Shown: one piece after another, positions 26,612 through 35,638 of the stretch
Position numbering within the stretch: position 1 is the stretch's first letter
Layout: every line of letters starts with the position of its first letter
NCBI RefSeq assembly: GCF_965218915.1
Contig: NZ_OZ244708.1
Location: 2,356,001 to 2,420,000, forward strand
DNA length: 64,000 bases
Origin: Novosphingopyxis sp965218915
Lineage (GTDB): Bacteria; Pseudomonadota; Alphaproteobacteria; Sphingomonadales; Sphingomonadaceae
Direction of reading: 5' to 3'
Notes under the pieces: generated by a model
What the model saw: the letters and a program-made list of their open reading frames with translations, nothing else
Told to the model about the DNA's origin: nothing
The model's database searches: none
Made by a program: the position numbers and the translations under genes

Positions 26612-27517
26612 TCAGCCCTGCCCTTTGGTCTTGGTCTTGCCGCTGGCCTTGTGGACTTCCATGAACTCGATGATCTTGTCGGCGATGTCGATGCCGCTGG
26701 CATTTTCGATGCCCTCGAGGCCGGGCGAGCTGTTCACTTCCATGATCACCGGGCCGTGGTTGGAGCGGAGGATATCGACGCCCGCCACGTTAAGCCCCAT
26801 CACCTTGGCCGCGCGTACTGCGGTCGAGCGTTCCTCCGGCGTGATCTTGATCGATCTGGCCGATCCGCCGCGATGCAGGTTCGAGCGGAAATCGCCCTCG
26901 GCGCCGGTACGCATCATCGAGGCGACCACCTTGCCTCCGACAATGAAAATGCGGATGTCCGACGATCCGGCCTCCTTGATGAACTCCTGCACAAGGATGT
27001 TGACGTTGGCGCCGCGGAACGCCTCGATCACCGATTTGGCCGACTGCTCGGTTTCGCCGAGCACCACGCCGATCCCTTGCGTGCCCTCGAGCAGTTTGAT
27101 CACCACCGGCGCGCCGCCGACCATCTTCAGCACCTCGTCGGTCTGCTTGGGATCGTGTGCGAAAGCGGTGACCGGCAGACCGAGACCGTGCTTGGCGAAG
27201 ATCTGCATCGAACGCAGCTTGTCGCGGCTGCGCCCGATGGCGACGCTTTCGTTCAACGGCCACACGCCCATCATCTCGAACTGGCGCAGCACGGCCAGGC
27301 CATATTGGGTGATCGAGGCGCCGATGCGCGGGATCACCGCATCGTATCCGACCAGCTTTTCGCCATTATGGCGGGCGCCGGGGCGGTGCGAGACGATGTC
27401 CATGGTCACCCGCAGCGTATTGAGAATATCGATCTCGTGGCCGCGTTCCTTCGCCGCCTCGCACAGGCGTTTGTGCGAATAAAGATTGGCATTGCGCGCC
27501 AGCATCGCGATCTTCAT
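26612..27517 (-). CDS. rimK: Ribosomal protein S6--L-glutamate ligase (RimK)
   Basis: A 301-residue ATP-grasp ligase that adds glutamates to the C-terminus of ribosomal protein S6 and in some species affects translation of specific mRNAs. It shows KIAMLARNANLYSH at the start, LEGTQGIGVVLGE, and the metal/ATP-binding IMEVNSSPGLEGIE near the end. Its start overlaps the stop of the rimB gene (27517-27514), so translation is coupled. A short Lys/Gly-rich tail (SGKTKTKGQG) ends it. Confidence 0.93.
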   Translation of the reverse strand: MKIAMLARNANLYSHKRLCEAAKERGHEIDILNTLRVTMDIVSHRPGARHNGEKLVGYDAVIPRIGASITQYGLAVLRQFEMMGVWPLNESVAIGRSRDKLRSMQIFAKHGLGLPVTAFAHDPKQTDEVLKMVGGAPVVIKLLEGTQGIGVVLGETEQSAKSVIEAFRGANVNILVQEFIKEAGSSDIRIFIVGGKVVASMMRTGAEGDFRSNLHRGGSARSIKITPEERSTAVRAAKVMGLNVAGVDILRSNHGPVIMEVNSSPGLEGIENASGIDIADKIIEFMEVHKASGKTKTKGQG

Positions 27518-28023
27518 GCGTCTCTCTCCTCCGGGCGGCCCAGCATCCAGCGCCGCGCGCAGTTGACGCGGAAGCCGCGCGCCAATGCCCGCCGCCCGAT
27601 CAGAATCGGAAAGGCCATGGCCCGCCTATTGGCGAGAGTCAGGTGCCCGGTCCATGTAAAATCGCCCAGCCGCATGCGGGTCTCGATCACATAGCGCAAT
27701 TGCACCTCTCCATTGGAGGATTTGATCTTGCGGCGCGCCACCGCGGGGGCGGTGAATTTGCGCGCCGGCTCGTCCTTGTGGACGCGCGTCCAGAACTCGA
27801 CCAGCAGCCCGTCGTCGGTCTCGATCGGTGCGAGCCGGGTGGCATGGATCGAGGATGTCGCCGCTCCGGTGTCGATCTTGGCACGGATATGATCGAGCCC
27901 GAGATCGGGCAACTGGACCAGCTCCGCCCAGCCAATCTCGACAGAATCCGCCATCTTGCCGCGCGGCTCGCGCACGCGCGCCGGCATTTCCCATTCGCGG
28001 GCCTTGTCGCGAAGAGCGCTCAC
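27514..28023 (-). CDS. rimB: RimK-associated retropepsin-like protease (RimB, ATP-dependent zinc protease family)
   Basis: A 169-residue protein of the RimK/LysX-associated protease family. The aspartic-protease-like motif is KIDTGAATSSIHA (Asp51), followed by VEFWTRVHKDE and the conserved NRRAMAFPILIGRRAL. RimB has been described as a partner of RimK in Pseudomonas that trims or controls glutamylation. The first 25 residues are extra compared with the core family. Its start overlaps the gdhA stop (28023-28020) and its stop overlaps the rimK start. Confidence 0.88.
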   Translation of the reverse strand: MSALRDKAREWEMPARVREPRGKMADSVEIGWAELVQLPDLGLDHIRAKIDTGAATSSIHATRLAPIETDDGLLVEFWTRVHKDEPARKFTAPAVARRKIKSSNGEVQLRYVIETRMRLGDFTWTGHLTLANRRAMAFPILIGRRALARGFRVNCARRWMLGRPEERDA

Positions 28024-29339
28024 ATCACGCCATAAGCGAGCATCGCGTCGGCCACCTTTTCGAACCCGGCAATGTTGGCGCCGCGCCGGTAATCGACCGA
28101 ACCGTCATCGCCCTTACCCGCCTTGCGGCATTTGTGATGGATGTCGGCCATGATCTCGGTGAGCAGATCGTCGAGCTTCGCGCGCTCCCAACTCATGCGC
28201 TCGGCGTTCTGGCTCATCTCCAGCCCCGACACCGCGACGCCGCCGGCATTCGCGGCCTTGGCCGGCGCCACCGCCACGCCTTTCTCGCGTAGCACCGCCA
28301 TCGCATCCGCAGTCGTCGGCATATTCGCGCCTTCTAAGACATGGGTGATGCCATTTCCCGCGAGCGCCTTGGCGGCGTCCGCAGCGAGTTCGTTCTGGGT
28401 GGCGCAGGGCATCGCGATATCCGCCTCCAACGCCCACGGTGTCTTCCCTTTGTGAAAGGTAATGCCATCGAACTCGTCGGCGGCCTCGCTGATGCGCCCA
28501 CGCTTTTCGAACTTCAGTGTCTGGATCCATTCGAGCTGCTTTTCATCCAGCCCTTCCTTGATCTCGATCACCCCGTCGCTGTCCGATAGGCTCAGCACCT
28601 TGACCTTGCAGTCGATCAGCTTGCGCGCCGCGTATAGCGCGACATTGCCGCTGCCCGACAGGATCGCGGTTTTGCCCTCGATCTCTTGATCGTCCGATTT
28701 CAGCATCTCGCGTAGAAAATAGACCGCGCCGAAGCCGGTCGCCTCGGGCCGCATCTGGCTGCCGCCATAGGCCAATGCCTTGCCGGTCAGCACGCCTTCG
28801 AAGCGGCCGGTGATGCGTTTATACTGGCCGAACAGATAGCCGATCTCGCGCGCGCCCACGCCGATGTCGCCTGCGGGCACATCGAGCGATGGCCCGATAT
28901 GGCGGCATAGCTCGGTCATGAAGCTTTGGCAGAACCGCATCACCTCTGCGTCGCTCTTGCCCTTGGGGTCGAAATCCGATCCGCCCTTGCCTCCGCCGAG
29001 CGGCAGGCCAGTAAGCGAATTCTTGAACGTCTGCTCAAACGCCAGGAACTTCAGCACGCTTTCATTCACGCCGGGCGAGAAGCGCAGGCCGCCCTTATAC
29101 GGACCGATAGCGTTGTTGTTCTGCACCCGCCAGCCGCGCTGTACGCGGACATTATTGTCATCATCCTCCCACACCACGCGGAAACTCACAATCCGGTCTG
29201 GTTCGGTCATTCGATGCAGAATCTGCGCATCGTGATAATCGTCGCGGCCCTGCACCCAGTTGTAGATGTCGTTGGCAACTTCGCCGACTGCCTGCACGAA
29301 CTCGTCCTGGTTTGGATTGCGGTTCTTCACGTCTTGCAT
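28020..29339 (-). CDS. gdhA: NADP-type glutamate dehydrogenase
   Basis: A 439-residue hexameric-type glutamate dehydrogenase making glutamate from 2-oxoglutarate and ammonia. It shows the substrate-binding GGLRFSPGVNESVLKFLAFE, the catalytic-lysine segment GGGKGGSDFDPKGKSD and the dinucleotide loop SGSGNVALYAA. Length agrees with the roughly 450-residue NADP enzymes. It is the first gene of a unit with rimB and rimK, joined by two ATGA overlaps, so the maker of glutamate and the enzyme that attaches glutamate to S6 are expressed together. Confidence 0.93.
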   Translation of the reverse strand: MQDVKNRNPNQDEFVQAVGEVANDIYNWVQGRDDYHDAQILHRMTEPDRIVSFRVVWEDDDNNVRVQRGWRVQNNNAIGPYKGGLRFSPGVNESVLKFLAFEQTFKNSLTGLPLGGGKGGSDFDPKGKSDAEVMRFCQSFMTELCRHIGPSLDVPAGDIGVGAREIGYLFGQYKRITGRFEGVLTGKALAYGGSQMRPEATGFGAVYFLREMLKSDDQEIEGKTAILSGSGNVALYAARKLIDCKVKVLSLSDSDGVIEIKEGLDEKQLEWIQTLKFEKRGRISEAADEFDGITFHKGKTPWALEADIAMPCATQNELAADAAKALAGNGITHVLEGANMPTTADAMAVLREKGVAVAPAKAANAGGVAVSGLEMSQNAERMSWERAKLDDLLTEIMADIHHKCRKAGKGDDGSVDYRRGANIAGFEKVADAMLAYGVM

Positions 29340-29443
29340 GAAGTCTTCGATTTTAGGGCATTTGGAGGAAATGGCAGGCTCTTTTCCAGGCTTCGGTCGC
29401 GTTTCGACGTCAACCGGCGCGGGCGCGCTTCGGTTCCAAGGGC

Positions 29444-30097
29444 TCAGCCTTCGTCGGCATCCGTTTTTTTGATCGCGGATTTTTCCGGCTCGTCCTTTTT
29501 AACCGAAGCCTTGGCGCTGGCCTTCTCGACCGGGGCATCCGTCTTTGCATTGCCGTCCAGCAGCTTTGCGAGACGGCTGAGCTGTCGGCCGATCACGGCG
29601 TCGACCGCCGAGGCAATCTCCTTGATCGGATAGCGCATATACCCGCCGACGACATATTCGAATGTGATCTGCGTGCCGCCGCCAACCGGCTTCAGCCCGA
29701 TGCTGAGGGTGCCGCTCACCCCTTCCGCCTGAAGCGGGCCGAGCGCGCCGGTCATGCGCAGCACCTTGGGCGGCTCGACATAAACCACTTGCATATGCTG
29801 CACGCTGCCGCTGTTCTCGATCTTGCCACCCTTGGCTTGGCGGATACGCTCGCAAAAGCAACCGCCAGCCTGCATGTCCAGAAAGAAGTTTTCGGGGTTT
29901 CCGGTGAAGCTGTATTGGGGATCCCACCAGCGGTTGGGCGCTGCCAGCGCCTCCCATACTGCCTCGGGGGACGCCTTGACCTCAGCCTGGTGCTTTACCG
30001 CGAAGCCGACATCGGATTGCGAATCCACGTCCGCCGCTGCAGGGGCAGCTGCGGTGATCGAGGCGGCGGCTAAGGCGAGCACGAAGAGCTGTTTCAT
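29444..30097 (-). CDS. Periplasmic SRPBCC (START-like) domain protein
   Basis: A 217-residue protein with a signal peptide (MKQLFVLALAAASITAAAPA) and an AHSA1/START-like hydrophobic-pocket domain (about residues 35-175: KASPEAVWEALAAPNRWWDP, GTQITFEYVVGGYM). It ends in a Lys/Ala-rich tail of about 40 residues. The start at 30097 gives the signal peptide; a longer reading from 30127 adds 10 residues. The ligand is unknown. Upstream DNA turns AT-rich. Confidence 0.75.
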   Translation of the reverse strand: MKQLFVLALAAASITAAAPAAADVDSQSDVGFAVKHQAEVKASPEAVWEALAAPNRWWDPQYSFTGNPENFFLDMQAGGCFCERIRQAKGGKIENSGSVQHMQVVYVEPPKVLRMTGALGPLQAEGVSGTLSIGLKPVGGGTQITFEYVVGGYMRYPIKEIASAVDAVIGRQLSRLAKLLDGNAKTDAPVEKASAKASVKKDEPEKSAIKKTDADEG

Positions 30098-30221
30098 AGA
30101 AGACCGTGTAGCGCGGATGATGTCCATCGGACAATAGCCGGGCTTACACCCAACGAAAAAGCAGCTTTGAATCAGAGGTCAGGCCAAAAGGGAATTCCGC
30201 GGTTGGCAAAAAACTTGAAGC

Positions 30222-31190
30222 TCAGCGATGAGATACTTTATTCAAATATTTCATCATTATTCTATATGCTTTTGTAAGTTTATAATGTGTAAACGCTACG
30301 AAACCGGCAGTTTCAATTGAGTAACGCCGCTCGATGATTATACGAACAGCTGCGCATGCCAGATGTTTAAATGGGTTACCTTGCAGAAGATTGCCGAGAT
30401 CATTGCTATAACTACTGACTAGCGGTACGCGATCCTTCTTTAGGCCAGCAATCCCAGTCATTCGCAACATGTAATCGTCGCGTTTTTCTAATTGCTCGCG
30501 CCGAAAATACAATGGTTCGGCGATACAATTGACCGGGCCGCGAAATGCCAGATGAGAAAGCATGATGTGATCGGCGCCGGCGACGTTCTCCAAATCCATG
30601 TCATCCATGAACGAGCGTCTCAGAACATTGTTTATGGCCGTGCATTCGGATAGCCGCGACGCCGACGCGAGATAGCGGCCGATTGCCGTTCTGGGCAGTG
30701 CCTCCAGCCGACTTGACGGCGTCGTCATAAACAATTCGTCATTCTCGTCTATCCAGCCGGTATGCGCATAGGAGAGACTTAGACGCCGGTCACCTTGAAG
30801 CGCAGCGAGGTGCCGCTCAAGGAAATCTGCAGCGATCATGTCATGGGACCCCATCCACATGAAATATGGGCTTTCGGTCGCCCTTCGCCCAAAATTGAAG
30901 TTTCCGATCGCACCGAGGTTGGCCGGATGGCGAAAATAGTGAAAGCGGGCATCCTCTTTCTCTGCGGCACGACCTATTGATTCTGTTTCATCGGTCGAAC
31001 CGTTGTCTGTTATAAGCACAGCAAAATCTACCCAACTCTGCCGTCTGAGCGAAGCAATAGCCCGACCGATATATTTCCCCTCGTTGTAGGCCGGCAGGAC
31101 CACAATGAGCAGAGGATGGGTCAAGACGGGCAAGCGATTCTCTATGACGTTATCTCTCATGGCATCATTGCATAATTGCGACTGCATCAT
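30222..31190 (-). CDS. Family 2 glycosyltransferase, AT-rich, probably acquired
   Basis: A 322-residue GT-A fold transferase. It shows LIVVLPAYNEGKYIGRAIAS, the nucleotide-sugar segment LITDNGSTDETES and an ANLGAIGNFNFG region. A DxD-like motif is not obvious; WMGSHDM may take that place. The C-terminus has no strong membrane helix. The coding sequence and both flanks are distinctly AT-richer than the neighbourhood and use codons such as TTA, AAT and ATA more often, which suggests transfer from another source. No other polysaccharide gene is adjacent. Confidence 0.82.
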   Translation of the reverse strand: MMQSQLCNDAMRDNVIENRLPVLTHPLLIVVLPAYNEGKYIGRAIASLRRQSWVDFAVLITDNGSTDETESIGRAAEKEDARFHYFRHPANLGAIGNFNFGRRATESPYFMWMGSHDMIAADFLERHLAALQGDRRLSLSYAHTGWIDENDELFMTTPSSRLEALPRTAIGRYLASASRLSECTAINNVLRRSFMDDMDLENVAGADHIMLSHLAFRGPVNCIAEPLYFRREQLEKRDDYMLRMTGIAGLKKDRVPLVSSYSNDLGNLLQGNPFKHLACAAVRIIIERRYSIETAGFVAFTHYKLTKAYRIMMKYLNKVSHR

Positions 31191-31457
31191 GGCCTAAGCT
31201 GACGCCAAGCGACTAAGCATAACCGCCATCCGGCATCCGGCAACGCCCATTCATTAAATGCCCTTCAGTCACTTTGGCCTGCGCCGTATCATGTTGCGCA
31301 GAGTGATCGCTTGATGCGCAATTTTGTTGATGGCGAAAGCGATTACAAGAACTTTACAAAGAAAAATCGATGCGCCTCTTTTGTATGCGCGAGTCTGCGC
31401 TTTGCGGCTTCGATATCCCGAACCGCTCATGACTCATAAGTGGCCATCTCCAAATCC

Positions 31458-32738
31458 CTAGATTCCACCAAGATCGGCGAATTCATCGGCGCTCGGGACG
31501 CGGCTGAAGGCGATCTTGACCCCAAGATAATTAAGATCCAATCCGCTTTGCGATGCAAGCAGGACTTTCTGCATACCGTAGCGGCGGTTGAGGCCATCGA
31601 TCCCGCGCCAAAGCTGCGCCTCGCGCGCATCGCGCATGTCCAGCGAGGCGGACCGGAACAGATCGGGCTCGGGAGGACGTTCGTCGAGATTGTAGAGATA
31701 GATCGACACCAGCTTCAGCGAGAGGCGCTCCATGCCCATTTCCCCCACGCGGGCATGGGCAAAGCGCATCATTTTCGGCCACGCCTCTTCCAGCGCGTCC
31801 AGGAAGCACCAGCTGTTCTGCGTAGCGCGAAAATCCATATCCTGACTCAAGCCGCCTTCGGGATGCAATCTGACCGAAACATGCATGCCGCCGGCGTAAA
31901 GGCCGTGATGCCGCAGACGGCTCGCCGCTTTGAGGATCAGCGCGCGCGCGACGATCCGCGCGCCCTGCGGCTGGCGGTGCGCGCCCGACAGCACCCTGCT
32001 ATGGCCGATCATGCGCTTTTCGGCGATTTCCAGTGCGGGCACATCATAGCCCTTGAGCCCGTAAAGAAACCGCTCGCCCGCCACCGATCCCCAGATCGCC
32101 CGTGCCTGCTTGGGCTGCAGCGCCCAGAGCGAGAGAAAATCGGTGACGCCCGCCTTTTCCAGGCGTCTCGCAACGCCCTGCCCGATCCCTGCGATCGCGC
32201 GAATCGGCAACTCGCGGAGCGCTTCGGGCAGGCTGCTGTGGGGAATGGCGGTCAGCCCGTCCGGTTTCTGCAGATCGCTGGCGAGCTTGGCCAGCAGGCC
32301 GCTGGACGCCAACCCGATTGAGCAGCGCAGCATCGGGCCGACATTGTCATATATGCCGCGCTTGATGGCGCGGGCCTTCGCCCTGGCCGCCGCCACGTCC
32401 GTCTGGTCGGCCCCCAGGCGGCAGATACATTCGTCGATCGAACAGACCCTGAGCACCGGCAGATGCCGTTCGATTTCCCGCATCAGCTGGTGATGGACGG
32501 CCACGTAGCGATCGTGCCGGGCCGGGCGGATCGCGATATCGCGGCACAGGCTGCGCGCCTCGCGCACCGACGTGCCCCGCTTGATCCCGAGCGCCTTGGC
32601 CTCGTAGCTGACCGCGATGGCGCCGCTATGCTCGGACGGCAGCGGCGTGACGAGCACCGGGCGCCCGCGCAGCGAGGCGTCGTCATGTTGCTCCACGCTC
32701 GCGAAATAAGCGTTAAAATCGATGAACAGATAGCGCAT
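31458..32738 (-). CDS. Y-family DNA polymerase (DinB/UmuC-like), SOS-regulated
   Basis: A 426-residue translesion polymerase, distinct from the dinB next to it. The N-terminus LFIDFNAYFASVEQ has the first catalytic Asp (Asp7) and an intact steric-gate Phe. The second site is SIDECICRLG (Asp102, Glu103), so the metal ligands are present, unlike in ImuB. A helix-hairpin-helix GIGQGVARRLEKAG follows. The start at 32738 is preferred over 32801 because a LexA box lies at 32804-32818, where a promoter is expected. Confidence 0.82.
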   Translation of the reverse strand: MRYLFIDFNAYFASVEQHDDASLRGRPVLVTPLPSEHSGAIAVSYEAKALGIKRGTSVREARSLCRDIAIRPARHDRYVAVHHQLMREIERHLPVLRVCSIDECICRLGADQTDVAAARAKARAIKRGIYDNVGPMLRCSIGLASSGLLAKLASDLQKPDGLTAIPHSSLPEALRELPIRAIAGIGQGVARRLEKAGVTDFLSLWALQPKQARAIWGSVAGERFLYGLKGYDVPALEIAEKRMIGHSRVLSGAHRQPQGARIVARALILKAASRLRHHGLYAGGMHVSVRLHPEGGLSQDMDFRATQNSWCFLDALEEAWPKMMRFAHARVGEMGMERLSLKLVSIYLYNLDERPPEPDLFRSASLDMRDAREAQLWRGIDGLNRRYGMQKVLLASQSGLDLNYLGVKIAFSRVPSADEFADLGGI

Positions 32739-32803
32739 GGCTGCCGGCTCCGGAGCGAAGCCCCGCATCCGGGACAGCGACGAATCGGGCGGAAGCGACA
32801 TTA

Positions 32804-32818
32804 GAACATATTAGGAAC
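32804..32818 (-). promoter_or_regulatory. LexA (SOS) box
   Basis: On the minus strand GTTC, seven bases, GTTC: an exact match to the alphaproteobacterial LexA operator. It lies about 65 bases before the chosen start of the Y-family polymerase. Confidence 0.75.
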
Positions 32819-32856
32819 ATTCGCACGGCCGAACAAGCCGGCCGATCGCTCAACCG

Positions 32857-33966
32857 CTACTCGAACGCGAACGAGGCCTGACGCTGCGCGGGCGGCAAGT
32901 CCTGGGAATTTTTCTCGCCTTCCTGTTCGAGCGACCCCAGCGTCAGGCCCAGCAGGCGCACCCCATTTTCCACCGGCATCACGTCTCCGAGCAAGCCGTG
33001 ACCGATCGCGGAAAATTCTTCGCGATCCGCCACCGCGCGCTCCAGCGACTGCGCGCGCGTGATCTGGCGGAAATCGGCGAACTTCACCTTGAGCGTCACC
33101 GTCCGGCCCCGCACCTGCCGCTCGGCGATGCGGTCCCAGACGATTGCGACGATCCCGTCCAGCGCCTCGCGCAGATCGGCCTCGGTCCATTTGTCGTCCG
33201 AATAGGTCCGCTCTGCGCCGAGCGACTTGCGCACGCGGCTCGAGCGAACCGGCCGATCGTCGATGCCGCGCGCCATGCGGTACAATCCCTCGCCCCAGCT
33301 ACCGAAATGGACGCTGAGCCAGGCGACATCCTTTGCGCGCAGGTCCGCGCCGGTCTGGATGCCGAGCCGAGCCATCTTTTCGTTGGTTTTCGGCCCCACG
33401 CCGTGAAAGCGTTTGACCGGCAGCGAAGCGACGAAATTCGGTCCCTGATCGGGCAGAATGACGCATAGCCCGTCGGGCTTGTTCTGGTCGCTCGCCAGCT
33501 TGGCGATGAACTTGTTGTAGCTGACGCCTGCGCTCGCGGTAAGGCCCGTTTCCTCTTGGATCGCCGCGCGAATCGCCTTGGCGATCCTGATCGCCGAACC
33601 GAGACCCAGCTTGTCCTCGGTTACATCCAGATAGGCCTCGTCCAGCGAGAGCGGTTCGATGGCGTCGGTGTAGCGTGAAAAAATCTCGCGTATCTGGCCC
33701 GAAACTTCGCGGTAAACGTCGAAGCGCGATTTGACGAAGATCAGATCCGGGCATCGCCGCGCCGCGGTGACCGATGGCATCGCCGAGCGCACCCCGAATA
33801 CCCGCGCCTCGTAACTCGCCGCCGCGACCACGCCGCGCCGCGAGGAGCCGCCGACCGCCACCGGCTTGCCGCGCAGGTCCGGATGGTCGCGCTGCTCCAC
33901 GCTCGCGAAAAACGCGTCCATGTCGACATGGATGATCTTTCGGATGGGGAGAGGTTGGTCGGACAT
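32857..33966 (-). CDS. dinB: DNA polymerase IV
   Basis: A 369-residue Y-family polymerase for lesion bypass. It shows KIIHVDMDAFFASVEQRDHP with the first catalytic Asp, ATEPLSLDEAYLDVT-type palm motif (here IEPLSLDEAYLDVT), ASAGVSYNKFIAKLASDQNK, and a little-finger domain near 240-340. No LexA box is seen upstream. It precedes the second Y-family gene on the same strand with about 120 bases between. A longer reading from 34002 is possible but lacks a ribosome binding site. Confidence 0.92.
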   Translation of the reverse strand: MSDQPLPIRKIIHVDMDAFFASVEQRDHPDLRGKPVAVGGSSRRGVVAAASYEARVFGVRSAMPSVTAARRCPDLIFVKSRFDVYREVSGQIREIFSRYTDAIEPLSLDEAYLDVTEDKLGLGSAIRIAKAIRAAIQEETGLTASAGVSYNKFIAKLASDQNKPDGLCVILPDQGPNFVASLPVKRFHGVGPKTNEKMARLGIQTGADLRAKDVAWLSVHFGSWGEGLYRMARGIDDRPVRSSRVRKSLGAERTYSDDKWTEADLREALDGIVAIVWDRIAERQVRGRTVTLKVKFADFRQITRAQSLERAVADREEFSAIGHGLLGDVMPVENGVRLLGLTLGSLEQEGEKNSQDLPPAQRQASFAFE

Positions 33967-34151
33967 TATGGGCGGCACGGATATAGCGTATCGGCAGGGC
34001 AATTGCGACGCGGCGGTGCGGGTCTCTTCTGGATGAAACCGCGCCCGTCACCTCTAACGTTCGTGCATGCCGTAAGAATGGCTTCCGCAGCAAGCCGCGA
34101 TTTGTCCGCTTCGTTATAGCATTGTCCACCCGTTCGACCCATATTGCTGCA

Positions 34152-35405
34152 ATGCAAAACGAAGCCACCCTGTCCCGCAGCGTAAAGGAATTCGCGCTCG
34201 GCCCCAAGGAATTCGTCGCGATGATGGCATCGCTGATGGCGATGAACGCGCTCGCGATCGACGCGATGCTGCCGGCACTCGGCCAGATCTCGCGTGATTT
34301 CAGACTGTCCGATCCGAATCTGCGGCAGTGGATCATTAGCGCCTATCTGATCGGTACCGGCGCGGGCGCGGTGTTCTACGGCCCATTGAGCGATCGTTTC
34401 GGTCGCAAGCCGGTGCTGCTTTCCTCGGTGGCGGTCTATACCGCGCTTTCGCTATTCTCCATCTTCAGCGGCAGCTTTTCCGTGCTGGTCGGCCTGCGGT
34501 TGGCGCAGGGTTTTTCCGCGGGCGCTTTCTCGGTGCTGGTCGGCTCGATCGTGCGCGATCGCTATTCGGGCGATGCGATGGCGCAACTGATGAGCTTCGT
34601 GTTCATCGTGTTCATGGGCGTCCCGGTGATCGCGCCAAGCCTGGGTTCGGCAATCCTGGCGTTCAGCGAATGGCACATGATCTTCGTGCTGCTCGCGCTG
34701 ATGGGCGCGGGCGTCGCCTTCTGGGTGTGGAAGCGCCTGCCCGAAACGCTCGACCCCGATCATGTCATCCCGATCCAGGCCTCGGCGATCATCGACGTCT
34801 GGGGCAAGGTCATCAGCCACCGCCAGGCGCTGGGCTACATGTTCGGTTCGGGCATCGCCTTTGGCGCGCTGTTCGGATTCATCAACAGCGCTCAGCAGAT
34901 TTTCTTCGAGGTGTTCGGCGCGGAGGACATCTTCCCCTATGCCTTTGCCAGCGTGGCCGGCGCGATGGCGCTGGCGAGCTTCTTCAACAGCCGCATCGTG
35001 ATGCGTTTCGGCGCGCGGCGGGTCAGCCACAGCGCGCTGCTCGCCTTCATCGCGCTGGCGGGCATCCACCTGATCTCCGCGTGGGATGGCGAAAGCCTGA
35101 CCATGTTCCTGATCCTTCACGCGCTGACCATGAGCATGTGCGGCTTCATCGGCGCCAATTTCTCGTCGATCGCGATGGAACCGTTCGGCAACATGGCGGG
35201 CGCCGCGTCGAGTTTTCAGAACAGCTGCCGCATGCTTGCGGCCGCGGGGCTCGGCGTGATCATCGGACAAAGCTATGACGGCACGGTGGTGCCGCTGGTC
35301 AGCGGGTTCCTGATCTGCGGCAGTTGCTCGCTGCTGCTGCTGCTATGGTCCGAGAAGGGCAAGCTGTTCACGCGGCCGCGCAACGTGCGGCAGGTGCAGC
35401 TTTAA
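34152..35405 (+). CDS. Bcr/CflA-type MFS drug-efflux transporter
   Basis: A 417-residue inner-membrane protein with about 12 hydrophobic helices. The Bcr/CflA signature lies at the start (MNALAIDAMLPALGQISRDF) and the MFS loop 2-3 motif is GPLSDRFGRKPVLL. Such pumps export bicyclomycin, sulfonamides or chloramphenicol; the substrate here is unknown. An in-frame ATG at 34122 would add 10 residues. It diverges from dinB. Confidence 0.87.
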   Translation: MQNEATLSRSVKEFALGPKEFVAMMASLMAMNALAIDAMLPALGQISRDFRLSDPNLRQWIISAYLIGTGAGAVFYGPLSDRFGRKPVLLSSVAVYTALSLFSIFSGSFSVLVGLRLAQGFSAGAFSVLVGSIVRDRYSGDAMAQLMSFVFIVFMGVPVIAPSLGSAILAFSEWHMIFVLLALMGAGVAFWVWKRLPETLDPDHVIPIQASAIIDVWGKVISHRQALGYMFGSGIAFGALFGFINSAQQIFFEVFGAEDIFPYAFASVAGAMALASFFNSRIVMRFGARRVSHSALLAFIALAGIHLISAWDGESLTMFLILHALTMSMCGFIGANFSSIAMEPFGNMAGAASSFQNSCRMLAAAGLGVIIGQSYDGTVVPLVSGFLICGSCSLLLLLWSEKGKLFTRPRNVRQVQL

Positions 35406-35408
35406 AAA

Positions 35409-35630
35409 CCCTCTCCCGCCCGCTGGAGAGGAGCGAGACTTGGAAACTTGTTTCCTAGTCGCAGCGGTGAGGGGGTCCCCGCAAACGCGTTTGCGGGGAC
35501 CCCGGTGAGGGCGACTGCGCAGAGCGGAGGCACATCGCTGGCGCTGGCGCGCCACCCACCCTCATCCAACTTCGTCTAACCGCTGCGCGATAAGACTGCG
35601 TATCCTTCTCCCGCCGGGGCGGGAGAAGGG
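35409..35630. repeat. Dispersed palindromic repeat, family B, copy 5
   Basis: It is bounded by CCCTCTCCCGCCCGCTGGAG and CTTCTCCCGCCGGGGCGGGA. It contains GGAGCGAGACTTGG, a palindrome around GGTCCCCGCAAACGCGTTTG and CCACCCTCATCCAACTTCG. It fills the space between two converging genes. Confidence 0.85.
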
Positions 35631-35638
35631 TTCAAAGG

